A stretch of 14,843 nucleotides of DNA from assembly GCA_934292955.1 (NCBI GenBank), contig CAKQXZ010000052.1, positions 1 to 14,843 of the forward strand, written 5' to 3'. Under the pieces are notes generated by a model, which searched no databases, had not been told where the DNA came from, and saw only the letters and a program-made list of their open reading frames with translations. A program made the position numbers and the translations under genes. Of this stretch, positions 1-6,595 are shown piece after piece. The stretch is from an uncultured Clostridia bacterium (GTDB lineage: Bacteria > Bacillota_A > Clostridia > Christensenellales > Borkfalkiaceae). Position 1 is the first letter of the stretch; each line of letters opens with the position of its first letter.

Positions 1-1
1 C

Positions 2-1279
2 GAACTCGACAGAGTATATCGTTTTAACGATAAGTTGACTGTTTTGATAGACGACGCTTACGATTTGGACGCAATGTTCGTGGTGTATGACGAAAACGAG
101 AATATACTTGGCAAGTTATCGTTCGGCGAAACGTTCGCACTTACTGACAGCGGAAAGTATTTCGTAAAGGCAGTCAACCGTTTCGGTTGGTCGGAATCGT
201 TTTCAATCATTATATCCCGTAACGCGCCCGTAATAAAGGCGGATAAAAATTTGGGAGATAAAAGACTTGATATTTCGATCGACGAAAGCGAGGATGAACT
301 CGGCTTGATTCAGTCGATAGAGATTTATAAGTCGACCGACGGGCAGGAAACGTGGGTTCAGCTCGATAAAGATGATTACGGCGTGATTATAGAAGCGGGA
401 ACGTATTTCTTCTCTTTCAGAACAAGCGGCGTGTATAAGATTATCCTGACCGACGAATTCAGAACGGGCGATGCCGCAGTAATAGAAATTGTCGAGTATA
501 AGCAACCGACGATTGACGCGACGCTCATCGGTGTAGAAAACGTCGGATATACAAACGGAACGGTATCCGTCGAATGGACGGACGAAATTACCGTTACGGC
601 TACAAAGGACGGAGATAATATCGAATACAACAGCGGCGTCGAGCTGAAAGACGACGGCGAATACGTCATCGTTTTTGAAAACTTCGACGGTGAAAAGTTG
701 GTCTATAAGTTCGTTATCGACACAATCGCACCCGAATTGACTGTTTTGGGAACGACTCGCGGAAGCAAAGGGAAAGACGACGTAAGCGTTAGTTTTACCG
801 AGAGTGATTTAATCGTTCAGTTTTATAAAAACGGTGAATTTATAGGCGATTACGTTTCCGAAACCTTAATTACGGAAAGCGGGAAATATAAGGTCGTCGC
901 GAAAGATAAGGCGGGCAACGTGAGTGAAGTCGAGTTTGAAATAGACAAGATCGCTCCCAAACTCGTCATCACCGGCGTCGAAAACGGCGGGCAGACTTCG
1001 GGCGGAGTTACACTTTCGGAACTCTCGGAAGAATCGACCGTAACGGTTAAAGTGAACGACGAAACCATCGAGTATGAAATAGGCGAAACTTTGGCGAAAA
1101 TCGGCAAATATACCGTTACCGTTACCGACGAATGCGGCAATGAAAACGTTTATGAATTTGAAATCATAAAGGCTAAAAAGCCCGTAAACGTCGGATTGAT
1201 TATTGCTTTCGTCATTTCAATGATGGTAGCCGTCGGCGCGGCGACATTCCTTATAATAAAGAAAAAGCGCGAAGGCTGA
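2..1279 (+). CDS. Ig-like-repeat surface protein with C-terminal membrane tail (5' end missing)
   Basis: The frame is open from the first full codon at position 2, so the gene begins upstream of the window; the internal TTG at 35 is not a credible start. The visible 425 residues are beta-rich and contain at least three Ig-like modules. Two of them open with an I-A-P motif (D-T-I-A-P-E-L and D-K-I-A-P-K-L), and modules close with a pattern like G-K-Y-x-V-x-x-x-D-x-x-G-N, as in bacterial Ig-like domains of the Big_3/DUF5011 kind. A hydrophobic helix follows (about 1187-1258) and then the basic tail K-K-K-R-E-G, so the protein is anchored by its C terminus with the repeats outside. There is no LPxTG motif. 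It is probably an adhesin or glycan-binding surface protein. The partner is unknown, and any catalytic domain would lie upstream. A terminator right after the stop shows it ends its transcription unit. Confidence 0.85.
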   Translation, partial: ELDRVYRFNDKLTVLIDDAYDLDAMFVVYDENENILGKLSFGETFALTDSGKYFVKAVNRFGWSESFSIIISRNAPVIKADKNLGDKRLDISIDESEDELGLIQSIEIYKSTDGQETWVQLDKDDYGVIIEAGTYFFSFRTSGVYKIILTDEFRTGDAAVIEIVEYKQPTIDATLIGVENVGYTNGTVSVEWTDEITVTATKDGDNIEYNSGVELKDDGEYVIVFENFDGEKLVYKFVIDTIAPELTVLGTTRGSKGKDDVSVSFTESDLIVQFYKNGEFIGDYVSETLITESGKYKVVAKDKAGNVSEVEFEIDKIAPKLVITGVENGGQTSGGVTLSELSEESTVTVKVNDETIEYEIGETLAKIGKYTVTVTDECGNENVYEFEIIKAKKPVNVGLIIAFVISMMVAVGAATFLIIKKKREG

Positions 1280-1318
1280 TAGAAACGGCGGATAAAAATA
1301 GCCGCGAATAGCAAACGA

Positions 1319-1349
1319 GAGAGCCGACAAAACGGCTCTCCCGTTAAAT
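1319..1349 (+). terminator. Intrinsic terminator after the Ig-like surface protein gene
   Basis: Perfect 8-bp stem, GAGAGCCG (1319-1326) with CGGCTCTC (1333-1340), and a 6-base loop ACAAAA. It is followed after a few bases by a T-rich tract (1344-1353, TTAAATTTTT). It lies 40 bases after the stop codon at 1277-1279, so it most likely ends that transcript. The T tract is interrupted, so it may be of moderate efficiency. Confidence 0.75.
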
Positions 1350-1580
1350 TTTTACTTAAATTGCCTTACAAGGTCGTAGTGTTTATTTTATCTGACAGGT
1401 GGCAGGTGCCACTATGGCAGGAGAATGTGAACTGCCCATCTTAACTATCAAAAGCAGAAGAAAAAGTGTTTACAATATTAAACGAGTATATAAATCTACA
1501 AAATTTTTAGATTAACATCCGAAAAAGGCTTGTTTATATTCTTGCGAAGCGACTTCTATTTTTGCCATAAGATCGGCATT
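1344..1580. other. Gene-free spacer with one short palindrome
   Basis: No reading frame here has a plausible start, ribosome site and protein-like composition. The only visible structure is a short hairpin at 1399-1412 (GTGGC, loop AGGT, GCCAC). The rest is AT-rich and featureless to the eye. Confidence 0.6.
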
Positions 1581-1808
1581 TTTACTCGTCTGGTGGACCA
1601 TCGGGGGCTCGGCGTTTTGCACGCCGCCCCGACAAACAGCCACACAGGGCTGTTTGGTTTGCTTGCAGGACAGTGGAGGAATATTTACATCCGTAAGCAA
1701 ACAAAACTGCTCACGCAGTTTTTCTCCCCCATCGAGCCCCCGCTGAAATGCGCATGCATAAACAAAAGCCCATCGCTTTTTGCGACAGGCTTTTGTTGGT
1801 GGAGTAAG
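1581..1808. repeat. Compact array of nested and abutting perfect hairpins (structured RNA or palindromic element)
   Basis: This non-coding stretch folds into a multibranched structure. A 10-bp closing stem pairs 1602-1611 (CGGGGGCTCG) with 1733-1742 (CGAGCCCCCG). Inside it lie GGCG/CGCC (1611-1614 with 1622-1625; base 1611 is shared with the closing stem) and three hairpins that touch without a spacer. These are 9 bp (1633-1641 with 1648-1656), 8 bp (1657-1664 with 1695-1702) and 8 bp (1703-1710 with 1715-1722). A 10-bp hairpin follows (1761-1770 with 1788-1797), containing an inner TCGC/GCGA stem. A weaker outer stem (1582-1587 with 1802-1807) could enclose everything. TGGTGGA occurs at 1591-1597 and again at 1797-1803. 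The stems are perfect on both strands, so the transcribed strand cannot be told. It sits between the terminator on the left and the 3' end of the AraC gene on the right. I do not recognise it as a named RNA family. Confidence 0.7.
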
Positions 1809-1950
1809 TCAAACCTAAAACGAATTTTATGCGTAAAGAATTTGTGGCGTTTGGTGTTTTTAACCATTTTTACCGGAGAATATTTCATAAAAGATTTATA
1901 GTTTGCGCGGGAACGATTTGCGTTTTGGCGGACTAGCGGCTTGCAATGGC
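1809..1950. other. Spacer downstream of the araC-type gene, no gene seen
   Basis: AT-rich sequence between the hairpin array and the stop of the minus-strand regulator. Frames crossing it have no plausible ribosome site or protein-like composition. I see no clear terminator for the regulator here; the nearest strong hairpins on that strand are those of the array, about 150 bases beyond its stop codon, and they may serve as its 3' end. Confidence 0.5.
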
Positions 1951-2790
1951 TTATTTCCCGAATTTGCTCGGGGGCACGCCTATTACTTTTTTGAAGCGGA
2001 CGCTGAAATTCGAAATGTCGTTGAATCCGCATTCGTAGGCAACTTCGTTAATTCTATACCCCTGTTTAAGCAAAAAACACGCGTATTCTATGCGATAATT
2101 TATCAAAAACTGTATCGGAGTTACCCCGGTTACTTTCTTATACGTTTTAAGCAGACAAAATTTGTCCATAACGACTTTTTTCGCTATATCTTCCAAAGTG
2201 ATGTCCTTTTTGAAATTTTCAATAATATAATTGGTTACCTGACTAGCAAGTTCGTCGTTCACGCCGGATTTTTTGATTTCCGATTTAACTTCGGCTTTGC
2301 GCGCGAGTAATTGAAGAAGTTTATAACCGAGCGATAAAAGCAAAAGTTCGTTTTCGTCGCTCGGATTTTTTGAACATTCTATGATTTCCTCGAAAACGGC
2401 AATTATTTCTTCATCATACAAATTCTCGATAACGGGATGATCGTCGTTTAAGCCTAAAAGCGACAGATATTTTTCAAATCCGTTCCCGTTAAAATGAATC
2501 CAGTAGTAACCGTACGGGTTGGTCGGATTTGCCTTGTAATAATGTTCGCTGTTTCTGGGCAGGTAGAATACGTCGCCTTTTTTAATCTGATAAAGCGTTT
2601 TATTCGTGAAAAAATACCCTTCGCCCGTGAATACGTACTGAATACAATAATCGTGCCTTTCGTTGCTTTCGTACTCGTAATATTGGTTCGGATTATTTTC
2701 CATAAGTCTGATTTTAGTGATTATAATATTCGAATATTTCACTGTCGAAATATCGGACATATATTTATCGATATCTTGTCTGTTTATCAT
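1951..2790 (-). CDS. AraC-family transcriptional regulator (cupin sensor plus double HTH)
   Basis: 279 residues from the ATG at 2790-2788. The N-terminal half is an AraC-type cupin sensor: the stretch H-D-Y-C-I-Q-Y-V-F-T-G-E-G-Y, then K-K-G-D-V-F-Y-L-P and H-Y-Y, and Y-G-Y-Y-W-I-H-F-N-G. The C-terminal roughly 95 residues carry two helix-turn-helix units. The first contains L-E-D-I-A-K-K-V. The second is I-N-E-V-A-Y-E-C-G-F-N-D-I-S-N-F followed by F-K-K-V-I-G-V-P-P-S-K-F, the AraC/XylS signature. The length is normal for the family. It is divergent from the sugar-transport operon and most likely controls it in response to a sugar bound by the cupin; the ligand is unknown. I chose the ATG over an in-frame TTG at 2796 because the promoter -10 box ends at 2797, so a TTG-started protein would not be encoded in the mRNA. 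Confidence 0.92.
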   Translation of the reverse strand: MINRQDIDKYMSDISTVKYSNIIITKIRLMENNPNQYYEYESNERHDYCIQYVFTGEGYFFTNKTLYQIKKGDVFYLPRNSEHYYKANPTNPYGYYWIHFNGNGFEKYLSLLGLNDDHPVIENLYDEEIIAVFEEIIECSKNPSDENELLLLSLGYKLLQLLARKAEVKSEIKKSGVNDELASQVTNYIIENFKKDITLEDIAKKVVMDKFCLLKTYKKVTGVTPIQFLINYRIEYACFLLKQGYRINEVAYECGFNDISNFSVRFKKVIGVPPSKFGK

Positions 2791-2796
2791 ATCCAA

Positions 2797-2825
2797 AGTA
2801 TACCTTATGCGTGCAATAAAGTCAA
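2797..2825 (-). promoter_or_regulatory. Near-consensus housekeeping promoter of the AraC-family gene
   Basis: Read on the minus strand: -35 TTGACT (2825-2820), a 17-base spacer, -10 TATACT (2802-2797). The six bases TTGGAT follow, then the ATG at 2790. Both boxes match the sigma-A consensus at 5 of 6 positions with ideal spacing. With the usual 6-7 base discriminator, transcription should begin at or next to the A of the ATG, giving a leaderless mRNA. An operator-like repeat overlaps the outer edge of the -35 box, which suggests autoregulation. Confidence 0.75.
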
Positions 2826-2841
2826 ATTAAAAGTGGTAAAT
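2825..2841. promoter_or_regulatory. Operator-like repeat, copy 1 (regulator-proximal)
   Basis: Pattern AATTAA-N2-GTGGTAAAT, 17 bases, matched exactly by a second copy at 2923-2939. Its length fits an AraC-family site contacted by two HTH units. It abuts the -35 box of the divergent regulator gene. Assignment as the binding site of that regulator is inference. Confidence 0.5.
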
Positions 2842-2890
2842 TGTCGGTTTTCGGTAAAAAAGCGAGGAACCTACAGTAAATTTGGCAATT

Positions 2891-2919
2891 TTGCACAAAT
2901 TATAACCAATAATTACTAT
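2891..2919 (+). promoter_or_regulatory. Candidate operon promoter
   Basis: TTGCAC (2891-2896), 17-base spacer, TACTAT (2914-2919). Alternatives nearer the gene are TACAAT at 2942-2947 with a poor -35 (TTCCAA, 2919-2924), or GATAAA at 2955-2960 whose -35 position (2932-2937) lies inside operator copy 2, as in class-II AraC activation. The sequence alone does not decide between them. A perfect AT-rich inverted repeat (AATTAT, 2898-2903, with ATAATT, 2909-2914) sits in the spacer of the first candidate. Confidence 0.4.
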
Positions 2920-2922
2920 TCC

Positions 2923-2939
2923 AATTAAGTGTGGTAAAT
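2923..2939. promoter_or_regulatory. Operator-like repeat, copy 2 (operon-proximal)
   Basis: Second copy of AATTAA-N2-GTGGTAAAT, in the same orientation, 98 bases from copy 1. It lies 76 bases before the start codon of the binding-protein gene, where an AraC-type activator would be expected to contact polymerase at a weak promoter. Two direct sites bracketing a divergent region also fit looping or dual control. Confidence 0.5.
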
Positions 2940-3014
2940 GGTACAATCAATACAGATAAACAGTCGGCAAGACGGATGTGTCGGATAGTCGGCTGAGTAA
3001 AACAGAGGTGTGAT

Positions 3015-4748
3015 ATGGATTTAAGAAAGAAATTACTTGCTTTATTTCTTTGCACTATAACTGCATTGCTTTGTTTCGGTTGCACGAAACAAGAACAAGT
3101 CGACGACACGAAGACGTACCTTTATGTAGAAGTATATAACGGCGGATTCGGCGCCGAATGGCTCGACGGGGTAAAAACACGTTTTGAAACCGCCTACGCC
3201 GATTACGAAGTAGGGAATAAAAAGGGCGTAATAGTGAAAGTAATCAAGTCGTCGTATGTCGGAGCTTCGCTTTACGACGAACTTGCCAACGCGAGCAGCG
3301 ACGTATATTTTGCCGAACAGGTGAGCAATTATTATGATTTCGTCGCTAAAAATGCGCTTTTGGATATTACTGACGTAGTAACCGAGAATGCGTATAACCA
3401 GAATCATAGCGTGGAATCCGTGTTAAACGAAAATCTCCGCGAATTTTACGGCGTTGAAAAAGACGGTAAAACTCATTATTACGGGTTGCCTTACGGCGAT
3501 GCGTTTTATAACCTCGTTTACGATTCGGAGTTCTTTTTCAATAAAGGGCTGTATCTGACCAAAGCGTACGATGAAGCAAGCGTCGGAACGAAGGTGACCG
3601 ATAACTATGTTATTTCTCCGATAAAGAAAAACAACGAGAAAAAATATGCCGAAAAAGTTACCGAAAACGGCATAAATTACATAAAAACCGTTGACGGCGA
3701 TTATCTTTCCAAAGGTCCTGACGGCGTGTACGGTACCGACGATGACGGAACGCCCGCAACTTACGACGAATTCTTTTCGTTATGCGACTATATGGTTGAC
3801 GAAGCGGGAGTCAAACCGTTTATCTATACGGGTAAAAACCCCGAATACGTTCGTTGGTTTTTAACGCAGTTGATAGCCGATTGCGACGGTGCCGAAGCAA
3901 TTGGACGCAATTTTTCAATGAGCGGCACTGCCGATAATCTGATACGCGTAAACAGCGACGGCACGGTTGAAAATCTTCCGTCGGTTACATTCGGAAACGA
4001 TAATCGCGGAGAAATCGCGAAAAGCGCGGGCAGATACTATGCCTATAAATTCCTTGAACTGATGATGCGCGACAACGGCAAATATCTCCACTCCGCATGC
4101 AGCGGAAGAACGACGCAGTTTGACGCTCAGGAAACTTTCATTCTTTCCGACAGAGATTCCGAAAAGGGCGCGTTTTTGATTGACGGCATATGGTGGCAAC
4201 ACGAAGCGGAAGGCAGAAATTCGCAAATCGTGAAAAATTTCGGCGATTCATACAAAGCCGAAAACAAACAATACAAGATATTGAATTTGCCTAAAATTTC
4301 CAAAGAAAAAGTAGGTAAAACCACGCTCGTAGACACGGGTTATCAAACTGCGATGATACTTAAGAACTCTCCGCAGGAAAAGCAGGAGCTTGCTAAAAAA
4401 TTCCTTCAGTTTTGCTTTACCGACGAAAGCAACAAAGAGTTCAACGCTATAACGGGTGCGACCAGACCTTATGAATATTCGTTGACGGACGGTGAATACG
4501 CAAAACTTACTCCTTACGCAAAAAGTGTTTACGATCTTGTAAAGAGCAATAACACGAGCCTGATTTATCCTGTTTCGGACAGCGATTATTACAAGAAAAA
4601 AGGCGATTTGTTAAACCCCGCATGGATGCTCAAAACAAACGTTGAAGGTACCGATTACTTAAACGTTATAGAAGTTATAAAGAATAAGAAGTATACCGCC
4701 AAACAGGCGTTCGACGGAATATACGAGTATTATAAAAACAGATACTAA
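3015..4748 (+). CDS. ABC transporter solute-binding lipoprotein (carbohydrate type)
   Basis: 577 residues. The N terminus is a lipoprotein signal: basic M-D-L-R-K-K, hydrophobic core, and L-C-F-G-C with the lipidated Cys at residue 23; the -3 position is Cys, slightly off the usual lipobox. AGAGG lies 6 bases before the ATG. The mature part looks like an extracellular sugar-binding protein of the family-1 type: Y-G-L-P-Y-G-D-A-F-Y-N-L-V-Y-D near the front, A-F-L-I-D-G-I-W-W in the second lobe, and aromatic residues that would stack on sugars. It is longer than the usual 400-450 residues, partly because of an acidic insert around residues 234-246 (G-P-D-G-V-Y-G-T-D-D-D-G-T) resembling a Ca-binding loop. 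It is first gene of the operon, ahead of two permeases, so it captures the ligand outside the membrane. The substrate is probably an oligosaccharide; its identity is unknown. Confidence 0.92.
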   Translation: MDLRKKLLALFLCTITALLCFGCTKQEQVDDTKTYLYVEVYNGGFGAEWLDGVKTRFETAYADYEVGNKKGVIVKVIKSSYVGASLYDELANASSDVYFAEQVSNYYDFVAKNALLDITDVVTENAYNQNHSVESVLNENLREFYGVEKDGKTHYYGLPYGDAFYNLVYDSEFFFNKGLYLTKAYDEASVGTKVTDNYVISPIKKNNEKKYAEKVTENGINYIKTVDGDYLSKGPDGVYGTDDDGTPATYDEFFSLCDYMVDEAGVKPFIYTGKNPEYVRWFLTQLIADCDGAEAIGRNFSMSGTADNLIRVNSDGTVENLPSVTFGNDNRGEIAKSAGRYYAYKFLELMMRDNGKYLHSACSGRTTQFDAQETFILSDRDSEKGAFLIDGIWWQHEAEGRNSQIVKNFGDSYKAENKQYKILNLPKISKEKVGKTTLVDTGYQTAMILKNSPQEKQELAKKFLQFCFTDESNKEFNAITGATRPYEYSLTDGEYAKLTPYAKSVYDLVKSNNTSLIYPVSDSDYYKKKGDLLNPAWMLKTNVEGTDYLNVIEVIKNKKYTAKQAFDGIYEYYKNRY

Positions 4749-4757
4749 GGAACGTAT

Positions 4758-5651
4758 ATGACTAAAAAAACCAAAAGACTTATTTTTTGTCTTTTCCTGA
4801 TTGTCTTGCCCGTCGTTCAGTTTTTGATATTTTACGTAGCGGTAAACATAAACTCTTTACGACTTGCTTTCGTAAATATCGACGGGCAGAAAGAAACTTT
4901 TGCCGCATTCGGAAATTTTGCGAAAGTTTTTAAAGAGATGGCGACGGTCAGGAACTGGAGCAAGCTTTTTCCGAACTCCGTCCTCGTTTGGCTGCTCGGA
5001 TTGGTGACAAAATTACCGCTCACGATAGTGATATCTTTCTTTATCTACAAGACGGTCAAAATAGGTCGCGCGATAGAAGTCGTATTGTTCTTTCCGTCCG
5101 TAATTTCGGTTATGGCTACGGTAATGCTTTACGAATATTTCGTGTCGGAAGGGTTTTCCGAAATATTGTCCAAAATAACGAATAAGCCCGTGAGCGGTTT
5201 TTTTGAAGAACCGAAATCAGCATTCATAAGCGTGTTTATGTACGGATTTTGGTGCGGGTTCGGAACGTCGCTTTTGCTTTACGTCAATGCGATGCGCGGA
5301 ATATCCGAATCCGTCGTGGAGGCGGCTAAGCTCGACGGGGCAAGCGAAGCGCAGGAATTCCTGCATGTTACCTTGCCCATGATATTCCCGACGGTAAAAA
5401 CACTCCTCGTTATAGGCATAGCGTCGATATTTACCAATCAGTTCAATCTTTACGAGTTTTACGGAATAGAAAACGCGCCTACGGATATTCAGACGGTAGG
5501 GTATTATCTTTTCCAGCAAACTATGGTAAGTCCGCGTTCGGATTATCCGAAACTTGCGGCGCTCGGGCTTGTTATTTCGGCTATAACTATTCCGCTTACG
5601 CTTGTCGTAAGGCTTGTTCTTAACAAATTCGACCCCATGGAGGAAATGTGA
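4758..5651 (+). CDS. Carbohydrate ABC transporter permease, MalF/UgpA type
   Basis: 297 residues with about six hydrophobic helices (roughly residues 7-30, 75-100, 105-130, 155-180, 215-235, 265-288). The cytoplasmic EAA loop that docks the ATPase is clear: E188-A189-A190-K-L-D193-G194-A195 and then a Pro in T-L-P. It lacks the long periplasmic insert of E. coli MalF, as is normal for Firmicutes sugar permeases. It starts 9 bases after the binding protein, with AAGGA 6 bases before its ATG, and should pair with the next permease. No ATP-binding subunit is encoded in the window, so a shared multi-sugar ATPase (MsmX-like) elsewhere is likely. Confidence 0.93.
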   Translation: MTKKTKRLIFCLFLIVLPVVQFLIFYVAVNINSLRLAFVNIDGQKETFAAFGNFAKVFKEMATVRNWSKLFPNSVLVWLLGLVTKLPLTIVISFFIYKTVKIGRAIEVVLFFPSVISVMATVMLYEYFVSEGFSEILSKITNKPVSGFFEEPKSAFISVFMYGFWCGFGTSLLLYVNAMRGISESVVEAAKLDGASEAQEFLHVTLPMIFPTVKTLLVIGIASIFTNQFNLYEFYGIENAPTDIQTVGYYLFQQTMVSPRSDYPKLAALGLVISAITIPLTLVVRLVLNKFDPMEEM

Positions 5652-5652
5652 A

Positions 5653-6552
5653 ATGCGTGCGGAGACTAAAAAGCACGGGTTTTCCGTATTCAAAATAATA
5701 ACGGCGGTAATTCTGGGCGTATACATAATATGCCTTATCGCGCCGTTTATATGGGGTATAATAACGACTTTCAAAGAGCAACTCGACTTTCGTTATAACA
5801 AGTTCGGCATGCCAAAAGAATGGACGATCGATAATTATACGACCGTTTATCAAAGTTTTGTTTACGAATACGTGAATACGACTAATCCGTTGCTCTCAAA
5901 GACTTTCGGATTCGGTGGAATGCTTCTCAACTCTTTTTTGTACTCGTTCACCGTTGCATTCGTGGGCACGCTGACCATTTACGTCGTGGCGTATGCGAGG
6001 AACGTTTATGAATTCAAATTTTTAAAAATTCTCGATTATATCGTTTTGTTTGCGATGATCGTACCGATTGTCGGTGCGTTGCCGTCCGAGATTCTGATAA
6101 TGAAAAAACTCGGTCTTTACGAAAGCTTTTTCGGCATGACGGTCATAGCGAAAATGAGTTTTTTGGGAATGTATTATTTTGTCGTGGGGACGGTGATACG
6201 CAGCGTGCCCAAGGCTTTTGCCGAAGCGGCGGAAATAGACGGAGCAAGCGAAGCGCAAGTGCTTTTGAAAATATTTTTTCCGCTTACGGCGTCGGCATTT
6301 CTTACGATATTCATCATAAAGTTCGTCGAAAGCTGGAACGATTATCAAACTCCGTATATCTATTTGAAAAATTATCCTACTTTGGCTCTCGGCTTATATA
6401 ACGCCAAAAACGCGGGTAACAGCGGTATAGAAACGGTCGGCGAAAAAATAGCGGCAAGTTTGCTGGTCGCAGTGCCGTCGCTCGTTCTATTCTCGATTTT
6501 TTCTAAAAAGTTTATGGGCGCTATCTCTTTGGGGGAAGGTATCAAAGAATGA
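5653..6552 (+). CDS. Carbohydrate ABC transporter permease, MalG/UgpE type
   Basis: 299 residues from the ATG at 5653. A TTG 39 bases upstream is in frame but lies inside the previous gene; the ATG has GGAGG at 5639-5643 with 9-base spacing. There are six predicted membrane helices, with a long N-terminal extracytoplasmic loop carrying the W-T-x-D-N-Y motif common in MalG-type subunits. The EAA loop reads E191-A192-A193-E-I-D196-G197-A198. The gene follows the MalF-like permease after 1 base, indicating translational coupling, and the two form the transport channel. Its end carries the first copy of a 30-base perfect repeat (34-base period) whose second copy supplies the start of the next gene. 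Confidence 0.93.
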   Translation: MRAETKKHGFSVFKIITAVILGVYIICLIAPFIWGIITTFKEQLDFRYNKFGMPKEWTIDNYTTVYQSFVYEYVNTTNPLLSKTFGFGGMLLNSFLYSFTVAFVGTLTIYVVAYARNVYEFKFLKILDYIVLFAMIVPIVGALPSEILIMKKLGLYESFFGMTVIAKMSFLGMYYFVVGTVIRSVPKAFAEAAEIDGASEAQVLLKIFFPLTASAFLTIFIIKFVESWNDYQTPYIYLKNYPTLALGLYNAKNAGNSGIETVGEKIAASLLVAVPSLVLFSIFSKKFMGAISLGEGIKE

Positions 6553-6595
6553 AAAAAAACATTTTGGGGAAGGTATCAAAGAATGAAAAAAAACA
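6532..6595 (+). repeat. 34-base tandem duplication across a gene junction
   Basis: A 30-base perfect repeat occupies 6532-6561 and 6566-6595, separated by TTTT. Each copy holds GGGGAAGG, the codons for G-I-K-E, a TGA stop and an overlapping ATG followed by eight A. Copy 1 ends the permease gene (stop 6550-6552); copy 2 provides the working ribosome site and ATG (6583) of the next gene. The ATG in copy 1 (6549, ATGA overlap with the stop) now opens only a 16-codon frame ending at 6599. Confidence 0.97.

Noticed and set aside
1181..1276. Sortase anchor at the end of the first protein
   Set aside because: No LPxTG-like motif precedes the hydrophobic segment; a simple membrane helix with a basic tail is enough.
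1591..1611. tRNA 3'-end-like sequence on the minus strand (reads CGAGCCCCCGATGGTCCACCA)
   Set aside because: It resembles the T-arm/acceptor end of a tRNA ending in CCA, but there is no matching 5' acceptor strand, anticodon arm or T-loop. The GC-rich part instead pairs with 1733-1742.
1512..1700. Minus-strand 62-codon open frame over the hairpin array
   Set aside because: It runs straight through several perfect palindromes, has no good ribosome site, and its composition is explained by the structure rather than by a protein fold.
1703..1730. Hairpin AAAACTGC-TCAC-GCAGTTTT as a stand-alone terminator
   Set aside because: It has the A-stem-T look, but only 4 GC pairs, and it is wedged without spacer against other hairpins. 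It is better treated as part of the array.
2791..2796. TTG start two codons upstream for the AraC-family gene
   Set aside because: It follows directly after the -10 box, so it would lie upstream of the expected transcription start. The AAGG before it falls within the promoter spacer.
5217..5774. Minus-strand 185-codon open frame across the permease junction
   Set aside because: It is antisense to two clear permease genes, rich in Arg/Tyr/His as expected for a shadow frame, and has no ribosome site.
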